A stretch of DNA of 64,000 nucleotides from Rhabditoides inermis (lineage: Eukaryota > Nematoda > Chromadorea > Rhabditida > Rhabditidae): the NCBI GenBank assembly GCA_963966185.1, contig CAWZYM010000011.1, positions 96,001-160,000 of the forward strand, written 5' to 3'. Below, in pieces: positions 30,869 through 46,116 of the stretch. Position 1 is the stretch's first letter, and every line of letters begins with the position of its first letter. Below the pieces are notes generated by a model. It made no database searches. It was not told the origin of the DNA and saw nothing but the letters and a program-made list of their open reading frames with translations. Made by a program: the position numbers and the translations under genes.

Positions 30869-33046
30869 CTCACCCCTCCTTTTTTCAGTCTGGCATGTTC
30901 TCGGCGCTCCCGCAGATTCTCATGGCCGTCACCGTGCTCTCATCGGGACAGGTACTGTAGCTACCGTATACCTAATGCTATAGTTCGTCAACCTGAGGCA
31001 GTGTGTACAGTATACATTATACCTACCGTACCGTTTACCTAAAGAGTCAGTCAGTCAGTATGTACCGTATACAGTATATCTACCGTACCGTATACCTAAA
31101 TCCTAAATCAGTACATACCGTATACCTAATTCAGTATATATTGTATACCTAACTCAGCTCGCCGACCATCTGCGAGGCACTGGTAAGATGTCGACCGGCA
31201 ACGTGCGCAAGCTGTTCAACACACTCGGATTCGGAGGGGAGGCCATCTGTCTGGCACTCCTGTCGCAGGTGGAGAGGGAGAGGGAGAGAGGGGGAGGAGG
31301 AGAGAGAGAGGGAGAGAGAGAGAGAGAGGAAGAGAGAGAGGGAGAGAGAGAAAGAGGAAGAGAGAGAGGGAGAGAGAGGAGAGAGATAAAGAGGGAGAGG
31401 GAGGGAGAGAACTCTCTGTTCAGGTCAAGGATCCGATCGCCGCCATCACCATTCTCATTTTCGGCGTGGGCGTGAGCGGTATCTGCATCGCTGGTGAGTC
31501 ACTCTCTCTCTTTCTCTCTCTCTCGCTCTCTCTTTCTCTCTCTTTCTCTCTCTTTCTCTCACTTTCTCTCTCTTTCTATCTTTCTATCTGTCACTATATC
31601 TTCAACCCAACATCTTCTTCTCCCACCCTCTCCAATACCCATGCATTGTATACTGGTATATTCTACTACTGCGTACTCTCCACCTCTTCTGTACTTGAAC
31701 TCGCCACAGTAGAAAACAATACTTTGCATGTGAGTGGTCAGTCATCGTAGATCGTCCGAAGCTCTAGCTCCTTTCTCGAACGATTTGTACGCACCCATAC
31801 ACCCATATCCTTGCAGGCTTCAACGTCAACCACTTTGACATCGCGCCCCGCTACGCGCCCATTCTCATGGGATTCTCGAACGGCATCGGAGCCCTGGCCG
31901 GAATGAACACCATCGTCACCGAGCACCTCACGCACGGGGTACGGTATTTCTCTCTCTCTCTGTCTGTCTGCCTGTCTGTATCCCCGTCCTTTCCCCTCTT
32001 TTCCTTCCCCCTCTGCTGCTTCTCCCACCAACATTATAGAATCACAAAAATCAATAAAAAGACACCTTGCAGAACCCCGATGGCTGGCAGTGGTGCTTCA
32101 TCATCGCGATGTGCGTCGATCTGTTCGGCATCGTGTTCTACCTGCTGTTCGGCGAGGGGGAGATTCAGGAATGGGCGCGGGAGCCCGAGCCCGAGGAGAC
32201 GATGGGAGAGTTCGTGCGACGGATATGTGAGTTGCTTCGTTGCACTTACGTACACACGTACGTTTGTGTGTACGTACGGTACGTGTACGTGTTTACGCTG
32301 TTGGAAATGGAACGTACGTACGTTTGTGTGCACGTTTGTTGCACTCAATAGAATTAGTGTGAAGACTCAGGGAGGGGGGAGGGGGGGTTGGGAAACAAAT
32401 GACACGCGCCTAACCACTAGACAACCACTGATCTCTTCCACCGGACAGTGATGTTGGCAATGAAACAGATCGAGGTACATACATGTAGAACAGTTTCCTG
32501 ATTACGGTAACACATCTCCCTTTCAGCTTCGATGGTGCGCAGCGTGTCGCTGCGCTCAAGAAAAAACCACTCCGTCAAGACTCTCACGTCTTTTGGCGCC
32601 GTCACGGAGGTGCCTCATGAGGTATAGAGAGAGGGAGAGAGGGAGAGAGGGAGAGAGGGAGAGAGGGAGAGAGAGAGAGAGAGGCAGAGGGAGCAGAGAG
32701 ATGAACCCCTCTTTCAGGACGTGAACCCGTCGGCGGCGGAGCATGCCCTGAGGGCATCGACCCGCTCGGCGGTGAGTGAGAAGAGCAGCAGCAGCAACGG
32801 CAGCGGAGACTCGACGACCAGCGAGTGCGCCGAGCTAGCACAGTTCTCAACGCCCACTGCCTCGGAGGTGGGTCTTTCTCCCCCCCCCCCTCTCTCCCTC
32901 CCTCTCTCCCATCCCTCTCCCTATCACCCTCTCCCTTCCAGATCAGGGGCGCTTCGAAAGAGGTCTCGATCAAGCCCCCCACAGCCGTGTCGCTCGGCGG
33001 CGGTGTTGTGCGCGAGAAGGGCACGCCCGACCGGCCAGAGGTCTAG
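27287..33046 (+). CDS. Vesicular glutamate transporter family protein (SLC17, nematode EAT-4/VGLU type)
   Basis: Nineteen exons (27287-27345, 27421-27484, 28148-28224, 28272-28338, 28753-28871, 29131-29254, 29445-29536, 29702-29784, 30076-30142, 30242-30311, 30582-30731, 30889-30951, 31158-31268, 31424-31493, 31817-31938, 32073-32226, 32527-32621, 32718-32867, 32942-33046) give 613 aa with MFS-type hydrophobic segments. Diagnostic: [74 protein letters not shown]. This is the SLC17 pattern, closest to VGLUTs, which load glutamate into synaptic vesicles. The TM7 Arg (CNFCRNW) is kept; at the TM2 His and TM4 Arg/Glu positions of vertebrate VGLUTs this protein has ILESSFF and [12 protein letters not shown]. 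elegans EAT-4, as I recall it, is similar there. The tail is Ser-rich and variable. ATG follows an acceptor by 7 nt. Which VGLU paralogue this is cannot be decided here. Confidence 0.88.
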
Positions 33047-33061
33047 CCGCGCTCTCGCCTC

Positions 33062-33355
33062 AAAGATGACAAAAAATCGAAATGACACGGCTGATGCTCC
33101 ATGCAAGACCTACCAACGCAATACCGTAGTATCATTCACTCTCTCGAGTGTCACTGTATCGATCGGTGTGTGATGTGCGTGTTGTGTTTCTTTCGTTTTT
33201 CAGTCGCTTTTAGCCTCGCTCTCGCCTGGTTAAGGTGTGGTCAGTCTCTTCGAAACAGTCCCTTCGAAACGCCTTTGCAACACGTCGTTTGGTCGTGTTT
33301 CGAAGGCGTTTCGAAGTCAGTATCGAAGGGAGTTTCGAAGAGACTGACCGCTTCT
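33062..33355 (+). repeat. Dispersed repeat R2 followed by palindromic R7 element
   Basis: 33062-33215 matches 8038-8215. From about 33236 to 33353 follows an imperfect palindrome beginning GGTCAGTCTCTTCGAAAC and ending GTTTCGAAGAGACTGACC, the most complete R7 copy in the window. Confidence 0.8.
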
Positions 33356-33504
33356 TTATCACTCCCCCTCTCTATACGGTTATGAGTGCCCGTCGCTGTG
33401 ACGGGCGTATATCTATGTTGCACCCTTTTGTATCTTGTATCCCACATCACTTCACACGAGACAATCATCCCATTGTCTGTCTGTAAATACGCTTGCATTC
33501 CGAG

Positions 33505-33580
33505 TTCATAAAACATAAACACATTTTTCCTAATGAAATCCTCAAAACGCGACAACCTGAACATGTCCATAGTGTGTCGA
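33505..33580 (+). repeat. Dispersed repeat R3, copy 1
   Basis: CATAAACACATTTTTC, TAATGAAATCCT, AAAACGCGACAA and CTGAACATGTCCATA are shared with 39594-39668. Confidence 0.75.
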
Positions 33581-34193
33581 GGAGAGTAAGTGCGAGAGAG
33601 GGAGAGATGGAGAGAGAGAGAAAGAGAGAGAGGGATGGAGAGAGAGAGAGGGATGGAGAGAGAGAGAGGGAGAGAGAGAGAGAGAGAGGGAAAGGGAGAG
33701 AGACGTAGCGCTCGGCTGCCAGAGTCCGAAGAGGTTTTCGAATCATGCACGCTGGAACTTTTGAGGGAAAACTGCCACCAAAGTTGCTGTGCGCTCGAAC
33801 CCCGGTCGCTTCTGCTGGACGTAAACCGTATAGCCACACCGGATCGCTCATCTGCTCCGCTCCAAGTCTGGCGCACACACGGCAAGCGCACATCGACGTT
33901 CTCAATACACACGGTTCGTAGACTGATGCTTTCTTTTTTACCTTTCCCTTTTTCTCATGCCGAATTGCTCATTCAAAAAACCGAAAGAAAGACCTCACGA
34001 CATTTTGAAATCGACGGCTTCGCAGCGACGAAACCAGCGGTCGGAAATCTGCATATATCCACTAATCACGAGCGCCGAATAGCCGCGTGTTTCAGCGACG
34101 AATCAGCTTAACATACGCGTAGGCTAAGTGAAATGGAGGACCTGGGGCGGGATAAAAGCGGGGCGGCCGCCGTCCTTCCACACCAGGCAAGAC

Positions 34194-35267
34194 ATGGCCG
34201 ACTCTGGCGGTGTGATGAGGCGCCTGCTGCCGCTCCTTCTCCTCCTTCCACTCCTCGCTCCTCCCGTCTCCGCTGCCGTCGTCGCCGACCCCTACGCACA
34301 CGGTCACACCGAAGCGCCAGCGCATTGCGTCCGCAAGATTCATAGGTGTGTGTCGCTGCCGTACCCTTCGTACCCCCTGCTACCGTACCGTTCGTACCCC
34401 CTGCTACCGTACCCTTCGTACCCCTTGCTACCGTACCGTTCGTACCCCCTGCTACCGTACCCGTTGCAGGGCGGAGGAGTCGGCCGGCATATGGGACGGT
34501 AGTGAGTTGGAGTGCACGCGCACGTTTGAGATGGTTCTCTCCAAGGAGGCACGCGACAAGTTTTGCGCCGTCGTCGACTCGCGCTACTTTGGAACGGTAC
34601 GTACTGTAGCGCAGCGTACTGTAGCGCACCGTATACCTAAATATGAAAAAAAATTCCGTAGCTGTATCGTACTGCGGCGCCCCGTCACCATACCGTATAC
34701 GTGACGGTACCATTTCAGGTTGATCCCAGTACAGCTACGGCTGACCAGTTCAGTTGCAAGTTTGGTGAGTGTCTCCGAATGACGTCATTGCCCTACATGA
34801 GGATGTAATGAACGTGCCGTATCATAAACGGGGCGATCGATGTTTTGATAACACAATATGTAACCTTTCATCAATCGATATCTTTCTATATCATCAATCG
34901 ATATCTGCCAGTTTCATCAATCGATATCTTTCTATATCATCAATCGATATCTGCCAGTTTCATCAATCGATATCTGCCTGTTTCATCGATCGATATCTGC
35001 CTGTTTCATCGATCGATATCCGCCTGTTTCAGCGCAACTCCACACTTGCGGTGACGAGTACCTGGAGCACCGCGGCCGGTGCATTCACGTTTCCAAGGTG
35101 ATATCGATCGAAATCGATGTGTATCGATCGATCGATATTGATTGATGTTTAGCGTCCGATGAGGGCCAACGAAGCCGCGACGTACTGTGAGAACGCTACG
35201 TTGAAGCAAAAAAGTCGACGATTCACTCCACTCACCCACCGCGACACGGAGTTTCTCGCACGTCCGT

Positions 35268-35309
<42 letters not shown>

Positions 35310-38300
35310 CCCCCTCTCTCTCTCTCTCCCCTCTCTCCCTCTTCCACCCTATATCGTTCAGGCACCATCCACCCGAACGTGGGCGTTGTGCTGCTGGATT
35401 CTGCCAAGTCGGACGCGATAAAGCTACTGCAGAACTATGATAAAGACGACAACACTGCCGGCGACCTGGTCTTCAACGTGGCAGCTCAGGTTAGTGGACG
35501 CGAGTCGGATATCCCACTTGATTCCCCTCTCATAAATCCCCCCCTCTCTCTCTCCCGGATATCCCACTTGCTCTCACCTCAGATGACCAGCAACGACAGT
35601 GCGCACTTCAAGTATCGCGAACCGGGCGTCATTTTTCACACGTGAGAATCGACGACACAATGTGTGCATACGAACGCCGCGCGCTTGTAGACCGGACGCT
35701 ACGCTTGCGCACACGCTGTGCGTCAGGCTGGGGTCGCTGACGCACAGGGGGCTGCAGTCTGCGTGCGACTCGTTCTATCCGACAGTCGGCCTGCCGACTC
35801 TGTGGAAAAGCGATGCCAAGGCGTGCGTCTACACTACCGTCAACAACTATGCTGCCGAGTTCCGATCGGTGCGCGTCTCTCTCTCCCCTCTCTCCCTCTC
35901 TCATCACCTCCCCCCTCTCTCTAGATGCGCGAGATGCACAGTCACTGCTCGTTTGACCTCTCGATGCGTCAGCGCGCGCTCAGTCCGAAAATGCTGGAGG
36001 GTGGCGAAGCGATTTGGGAGGAGTGGATGAGCACTGCCTATGAGTGAGTGCCGTTGCCGTTTGCGCGTGCCACACCGTCTCTCTTCGCAGGCAATACGTC
36101 CCCATTTACAAGCAGCACATGCAACGCGTCCATAGTGACGCGAGCGCGCAGTTTTCCCTCTACGGCAAGGACTTTTTCGGGGTGAGTGGCGAGGGCGGGG
36201 CTTGAGTGGGCGGCACATTTTCTGTTCAGTTTGGCGTGCGTCTACCCATCTACAACGGTGCGTTGGAGAACCAGCCGACGTTTGTGGACAGTGACGGAAC
36301 GGTGAGTGGATTGCGTGTCATTCGATGACCAATCGACATATTACAGGCGTACAAGATGAGATCTTCGACGATGAAAGTCAACGACGTACCGTTTCTGTAC
36401 AATGTGAAAAGTCTTCAAGACTATGCGACCTCTGGTACTGGCGTAACGAAATACGATTTGAATGCGGTGAGCTGTCTGCTCGTTTCTCCAACTAGAATGC
36501 TGTTAAGGTGTTGTACATGGATGTGGAAGACTCGAGTGGGAAACGGGAAATGAAGGCTCGACTGGACGCCGTCGTGCCGCATCGACGCTTGCCCGTCATG
36601 TGCCAGATCAAGACTGGTCAGATGAAGAATGGTATGCCTCCCTCTCTCCCTCTCTCCCTCTCTCCCTCTCTCCCTCTCCCCCTCTCCCCCTCTCCCCCTC
36701 TCCCCCTCTCCCCCTCTCCCCCTCTCCCCCTCTCCCCCTCTCCCCCTCTCCCCCTCTCCCCCTCTCCCTCTCTCCCTCTCTCCCTCTCTCCCTCTCTCCC
36801 TCTCTCCCCCTCTCCCTCTCTCCCTCTCTTACTCTCTTACTCTCTTACTCTCTTACTCTCTTACTCTCTTACTCTCTTACTCTCTTCCTCTCTTCCTCTC
36901 TTACTCTCTTACTCTCTTACTCTCTTACTCTCTTACTCTCTTACTCTCTTACTCTCTTACTCTCTTACTCTCTTCCTCTCTTCCTCTCTTCCTCTCTTCC
37001 TCTCTCCCTCTCTCCCTCTCTCCCTCTCTCCCTCTCTCCCTCTCTTACTCTCTTACTCTCTCCCTCTTCCTCTCTCCCTCTCTCCCTCTTCCTCTCTTCC
37101 TCTCTCCCTCTTCCTCTCTCCCTCTCTCTCTCCCTCTCTCTCTCCCTCTCTCCCTCTCTCCCTCTCTCTCTCCCTCTCTCCCTCTCTCCCTCTCCCTCTC
37201 TCCCTCTTCCTCTCTCCCTCTTCCTCTCTTCCTCTCTTCCTCTCTTCCTCTCTTCCTCTCTCCCTCTCTCCCTCTCTCCCTCTCTCCCTCTCTCCCTCTC
37301 TCCCTCTCTTACTCTCTTACTCTCTTACTCTCTTACTCTCTTACTCTCTTACTCTCTTACTCTCTTCCTCTCTTCCTCTCTTCCTCTCTTACTCTCTTCC
37401 TCTCTTCCTCTCTTCCTCTCTTCCTCTCTTCCTCTCTCCCTCTCTCCCTCTCTCCCTCTCTCCCTCTTCCTCTCTCCCTCTCTCCCTCTCCCTCTCTTCC
37501 TCTCTTCCTCTCTTCCTCTCTTCCTCTCTTCCTCTCTTCCTCTCTCCCTCTCTTCCTCTCTCCCTCTCTCCCTCTCTCCCTCTCTCCCTCTTCCTCTCTC
37601 CCTCTCTCCCTCTCTCCCTCTCTCCCTCTCTCCCTCTTCCTCTCTCCCTCTCTCCCTCTCTCCCTCTCTCCCTCTTCCTCTCTCCCTCTCTCCCTCTTCC
37701 TCTCTCCCTCTCTCCCTCTCTCTCTCCCTCTCTCTCTCCCTCTCTCCCTCTTCCTCTCTCCCTCTCTCCCTCTTCCTCTCTTCCTCTCTCCCTCTCTCCC
37801 TCTCTCTCTCCCTCTCTTCCTCTCTTCCTCTCTTCCTCTCTCCCTCTCTTCCTCTCTCCCTCTCTCCCTCTCTCTCTCACCCTCTCTCCCTCTCTCCCTC
37901 TCTCTCCCTTTCTCCCTCTCTCCCTCTCTCCCTCTCTCCCTCTCTCCCTCTCTCCCTCTCTCCCTCTCTCCCTCTCTCCCTCTCTCCCTCTCTTCCTCTC
38001 TTCCTCTCTTCCTCTCTTCCTCTCTTCCTCTCTTCCTCTCTTCCTCTCTTCCTCTCTTCCTCTCTTCCTCTCTTCCTCTCTTCCTCTCTTCCTCTCTCCC
38101 TCTCTTCCTCTCTCCCTCTCTCCCTCTCTCCCTCTCTCCCTCTCTCCCTCTCTCCCTCTCTTCCTCTCTTCCTCTCTTCCTCTCTTCCTCTCTTCCTCTC
38201 TCCCCTTTCAACATGTCCACTTCCAGAACCCAACCTCTTCTACCAGGACTGTCCGCCCAGTTTCATCGAATACAGAACGCCCGGAGTGGGTCGCACGTGT

Positions 38301-39183
38301 CTTATGGTAGGTGGATGACGTCACTCCATGACGTCCGATGACGTCACGCCTTCATCGATGACTGTTGAAGATGGTGACGCCGGACGTGATGGAAATCTTC
38401 TGGCGACACAACGACTTCCGCGATCACAGACCTATTACGACTCAGATAGCCACGGAACTGAATGAGGGAAACAGGCACAACATGAACATGATGAAGAAGA
38501 TCTACGATGCGTATGAGAAGGTTGGAGGGAGCGAGGGAGGGAGCGAGAGAGAGAGGGAGGGAAGGAAAATACGTTCCAGTTCTGCAATAACTACGAAGAT
38601 GCTCGCTATCCCGGTCGGAAGGTGGGCGCAACACTCGCTCGATTTGCCAACTCGCGGGATGTCGCCGACTCTCTCAGTGCGTCTCGCCACCGCCACTTGT
38701 GTTTTAACCATTTTGACATATCGGAAATGTTCAGGTGTTTTTGCGGGTTCCGCTTCCGTCGGCAGTGTCTTGAAAGAGTACGTGTTTTTGTTGTTTGTTA
38801 CATTCACTCAGTATATATATTTACATACTCTCTCTCTGCTTTATTGATTGATTTTTAGCGCGGCAATGGTTGCTGGCTTCTCGAAGTCGAACAGGGGCGG
38901 CGGAACGGATCAGTCGAAAGCGAGCTTCACGTATAGCCAGGCGTTTAGGGGACAGACAGCCCCTCCCAAGGACTCGTGGGCGCTGCCGCATAGAGAGCCG
39001 AACAACTATTCGAATGCAGAGTTTTGCGTCCAGGTCGACATCTCTCTCTCTCTCTCTCTCTCTCTAACTGGTAATAACTTGCAGCTCCTGCCTGAAGGCA
39101 TGCTCAACGACATCTTCTGCACTCGACCCAAGAAGATCCTCTGTCGCATTCACAAGCCGCTCTCGGAGCGCGAAATCTACTGA
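34194..39183 (+). CDS. Secreted multi-unit C-type-lectin-like protein
   Basis: Exons 34194-34345, 34470-34596, 34719-34764, 35033-35097, 35153-35261, 35362-35489, 35583-35641, 35691-35868, 35925-36043, 36091-36181, 36230-36301, 36347-36466, 36496-36631, 38227-38306, 38371-38520, 38580-38676, 38735-38777, 38859-39033, 39085-39183 are in phase (681 aa). Signal peptide: [20 protein letters not shown]. Cys-bounded units start [17 protein letters not shown] and [17 protein letters not shown] and end MCQIKT and LCRIHKP. The last unit carries [13 protein letters not shown] followed by MLNDIFC, which resembles the EPN...WND calcium/mannose motif with Trp replaced by Leu. I infer a secreted lectin-like protein; the middle of the protein matches no domain I recognise. 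Boundary at 36091 may be off by one. Exon 38371 uses a GAAG acceptor. AATAAA is at 39292-39297. Confidence 0.7.
34346..34469 (+). repeat. 24-bp minisatellite filling an intron
   Basis: The intron consists almost entirely of four to five copies of a unit like TACCCCCTGCTACCGTACCG; the last copy runs into the true acceptor (CCGTTGCAG). Confidence 0.9.
34868..35032 (+). repeat. Minisatellite ending in a splice acceptor
   Basis: About seven units of roughly 22 bp containing TCATC(A/G)ATCGATATC and T(C/T)TG(C/T)C(A/T)GTT. The final unit ends CTGTTTCAG, the acceptor of the exon at 35033, where the others have TTTCATC. Confidence 0.9.
36632..38209 (+). repeat. 1.58 kb polypyrimidine satellite in one intron
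   Basis: Built from 8-bp variants (TCTCCCTC, TCTTACTC, TCTTCCTC, CCCCTCTC) arranged in homogeneous blocks. There is hardly a purine on + apart from the A of the TTAC variant. All three forward frames are open over about 570-600 codons only because CT repeats contain no stop; this is not a protein. It lies entirely within intron 36632-38226 of the lectin-like gene. Confidence 0.97.
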
Positions 39184-40330
39184 GCTGCTGCCCTCTTTTC
39201 TCCTCCAATTATAGGCTACTGTCAAACATTTCAGTATGTGGTTCATGTATTTCTTGATTGCAGAACGTGTAGATCTGAGTTTGTAAACGGGAATAAATCA
39301 ATTGAAAACATGTGTTCGCCGTGTTGGGGCTGCTGCTGGGAGCGCTGGGAAGTTTGTGTTTTGGAACGTTTTGGAATGTTTGGAAGACCGGACTGGTGCG
39401 GTAAAAGTCACAGGTGGTTGGTTTCAATGGGGGGTTTTTAGCAGTGAACTATTTCGACTCTTCTATTTCGACTCGTATTTCCACTTTTGACATGTTTTGA
39501 CTACACAGTTACCATGACTGCCGACTACTCGTGGAGCCCAATCCAACCAGGGTGGAAACTGAAACATAAACATAAACACATTAAAAAACATAAACACAAA
39601 AACATAAACACATTTTTCTTTACCGTTAATGAAATCCTTAAAACGCGACAATCTGAACATGTCCATAATGTGGTCCATGTTGACTCAAGGTGTCAGCGCA
39701 TCCCTACTTTGCTTCGAAATGGTGAGTGAGCGTCTACCGTAGAGTACAGTAACCCGAGTAGCGTGTCGTAGGTCTAGTAAGATGTGGTGAAACAGAAGTG
39801 CGGATACTTTCTTGAAAAAAAAATATCTTTATCGAACAGAAACAATTGCAGAAGCGGCAAGGATACGACAAAAGGAGTGTTATACACAATAGAGAAAGGG
39901 ACAAGCTCGATGAGGAGAGGAAGAAAAAACGCTCTCTCGTCGCGACTAGAATCGTAATCATGCAATTTTTCACCACACACTGGGAACATCGTATATAAAT
40001 AACACAGTACGCGCACACTCACAACGAAAACGGACCAATCATGTATTATGTGCGCTAAGTACATATGCCGCAGAAACGTTGCAGTAGTAATCAGTAGTCC
40101 CCGAATTGCTGTGATAACATCGAAAATGGCTGGTTTCTGTGTGAAATTGAGATCTGCGGGTGTGGTGGTGTGTGGTGTGAGAGAGAGTGGTGACCCGCAT
40201 GGAGAAAGGATGAGGGGACTGGAGCGTCTCTGTGCGGTCAGTCTCTTCGAAACAGCCCCTTTTAGAGTCAGTATCGAAGAGGGCGAGAGACGGACCTTCT
40301 ACTTTAGGAACACTGTTTGGAAGAGGCTGT
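39184..40330. other. Intergenic region between convergent genes
   Basis: AATAAA at 39292 ends the lectin-like gene. Repeat R3 copy 2 lies at about 39594-39668 and an R7 end (GCGGTCAGTCTCTTCGAAAC) at 40237-40256. Otherwise nothing supportable. Confidence 0.55.
39594..39668 (+). repeat. Dispersed repeat R3, copy 2
   Basis: Matches 33505-33580 over about 70 bp (TAATGAAATCCTTAAAACGC, CTGAACATGTCCATA); preceded by ACATAAACA simple sequence. Confidence 0.75.
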
Positions 40331-43993
<3,663 letters not shown>

Positions 43994-44058
43994 CGAATCC
44001 ACCGTGACCTACTCACACAGACGACGCCCGCTGGCACTGCAACCATCCCTCCCTCTCT

Positions 44059-44096
<38 letters not shown>

Positions 44097-44113
44097 CCTC
44101 TCTCTCTCTCTCT

Positions 44114-44166
<53 letters not shown>

Positions 44167-44852
44167 CTGTGTGGAGCGTCTAGGCGAACCCCGCCTACGA
44201 CAGTAGCGCTACTAGTATCGAAACACTGCGTGGAAAGGGCGCCGTCTCTGAATTGTCGAGTGTTTCGAAATAGCACTGGATGCATTGACACTGCGCCACG
44301 AAAATAACGAGAACAGAAATCGAGGGATTAAGGCATTAAAGAGCAGAAATCATCATCACGATTCCTATGTAGGCGTGTAACAATCGAAAATAACAAGAAC
44401 AGAAACACGAGTTGTATAATATAGTGAGGTAGGTGTGTAGGAATCTAGAGCGCGTAGGCTAATTTGCTAACTCGAATCACCAGCAAACGCGAAAGTAATT
44501 ATATCACTTATCGTATCACACGCGTTAAGCTTCTTAGATCATATTACCAATTACATGTGATCTTTCACATCTTCATTCTATCCCCGAGAAATCGAGGGAT
44601 TATATGCAAGGAGCAGAAATCAGCACGATGTGTTATGCGTCGCGACTGCGAATTAGGGGGAGTAAACAGGAGGGAGGAAAGTGACGAATACGATTTCGAT
44701 GTATTTGCATCTTGTGAATGTGGCAACACTATAACACTAAGCGGGTTTCGCAAAATAGGGAGGAGTGTTTCACACGGTTCGACATACAATACATGCATCA
44801 TGTGGAAAGAAGGATGTAGGGAGAGTCCCCTCTCTATCTATGTTGTTGCCGG

Positions 44853-44901
<49 letters not shown>

Positions 44902-45294
44902 CACTGACACATGTTTCGCAATATGAGACGAGCCTTTTTCCGGAAGGGCAAGCGCGAGGCGGAGAGACCGAGGGGTGAGAAGAGAAGATGGGGAGAGAGA
45001 TAGAGGGAGAGAGAGAGTGGAGAGAGAGAGAGTGACTGTCGCACAGAGCTTTGTGCAATGGCTTACAAGAAGGCGACGCATACACACTCCCCCCCCCCCT
45101 CTCGCCTTCTAAATATAGAGACGGATCGATATAGGGATGGACGGAGACAGCGAATATATATATTGAATAGACAATTAGAGCAGCAATACGAAGTGTGACT
45201 GAGAGGCTCACACCAATTCCCGAGATTTCCATAGATACACAAGCACAGGTGACGCTATACTGGTCAGGTAATGAGTCATGAGAGAGAGGGGGGA

Positions 45295-45333
<39 letters not shown>

Positions 45334-46069
45334 GAGGAGATAAGGTCTGGTGCAGAAGCGTGTGTGCACTCTGATCGACTTTTCCGATTGTGCGACGAGA
45401 CCGGGCAAAACACGGAAACTCGATCGCGGGAATGTGGAAATTACCCGCGTTTTGGAGAGAGAAGTGATTTGTAGGAGGAGGAGGAGAAGGAGGAGGAAAA
45501 ACGGAGCATTGGATGGAGAAGGAGGAGGAAACACGATCAGTCGGCTAAACCTTTGAACGATCATCAATTTTACTGCAGTAACCCAGAGAGAGTAACGCAG
45601 TAAAGTAAGGGATAGCGCCGCGGTCTCATCGTGTAAAGTAGGTGACAAGCGCTCATGGATATAAATTAGACCAAACACAAGAGATACAGCGAGCTAGCGG
45701 GAGTAGCTGGAAAGGGAGAGAGCGAGAAAATCGGGCGCAATGCTCCAATACACTCACACATTCATAACCGCCCGGCTTCCATTTCACACAATATTGAATA
45801 AGAGAAAGCGATAGATATATATGGTGAAAAACCAGTCACAGAGGAGGGTAGAAAAGAGAAAGAGAGAGAGAGGCTATGCGCAGGCCTCTCTCTCTCTCTC
45901 TGCACTAGACAGAACACAGGGGGCTCACTGAGAGCAGAGTGAGAGTGAGTGAGCGGGGCGAGAGAGTGTTGCGGGAGAGGAGGGCGCGAGACGCGCGCGC
46001 ACCCAATCGATTCCACATCGCCTGCGGTTGGCACGAGCCAGTGAGGGTGAAAGGGTGAGCGAGAGCGAG

Positions 46070-46116
<47 letters not shown>

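Larger units (their letters stand above)
33047..34193. other. Intergenic region with dispersed repeats
   Basis: Holds repeat R2/R7 (33062-33355), repeat R3 (33505-33580), a (GA)n tract (33590-33700) and about 500 bp without recognisable features. CACACCAG ends at 34186, 7 nt before the next ATG. No AATAAA was seen for the transporter gene. Confidence 0.55.

Noticed and set aside
34868..35032. CRISPR-like repeat array
   Set aside because: Short degenerate tandem units without unique spacers, inside a eukaryotic intron.
37357..38233. Arg/Glu/Gly-rich minus-strand open frames
   Set aside because: Antisense reading of the same satellite. The many other REREGE or SLSLS frames in the window have the same origin.
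36508..38341. Three overlapping 570-600 codon open frames rich in Ser, Leu and Pro
   Set aside because: They are translations of an intronic polypyrimidine satellite that contains no stop codon in any frame; the flanking exons join across it in phase.
38227..39183. A DNase II or other enzyme as an alternative identity for the lectin-like gene
   Set aside because: No HxK catalytic motifs; the cysteine spacing and EPN segment fit a lectin-like protein better.
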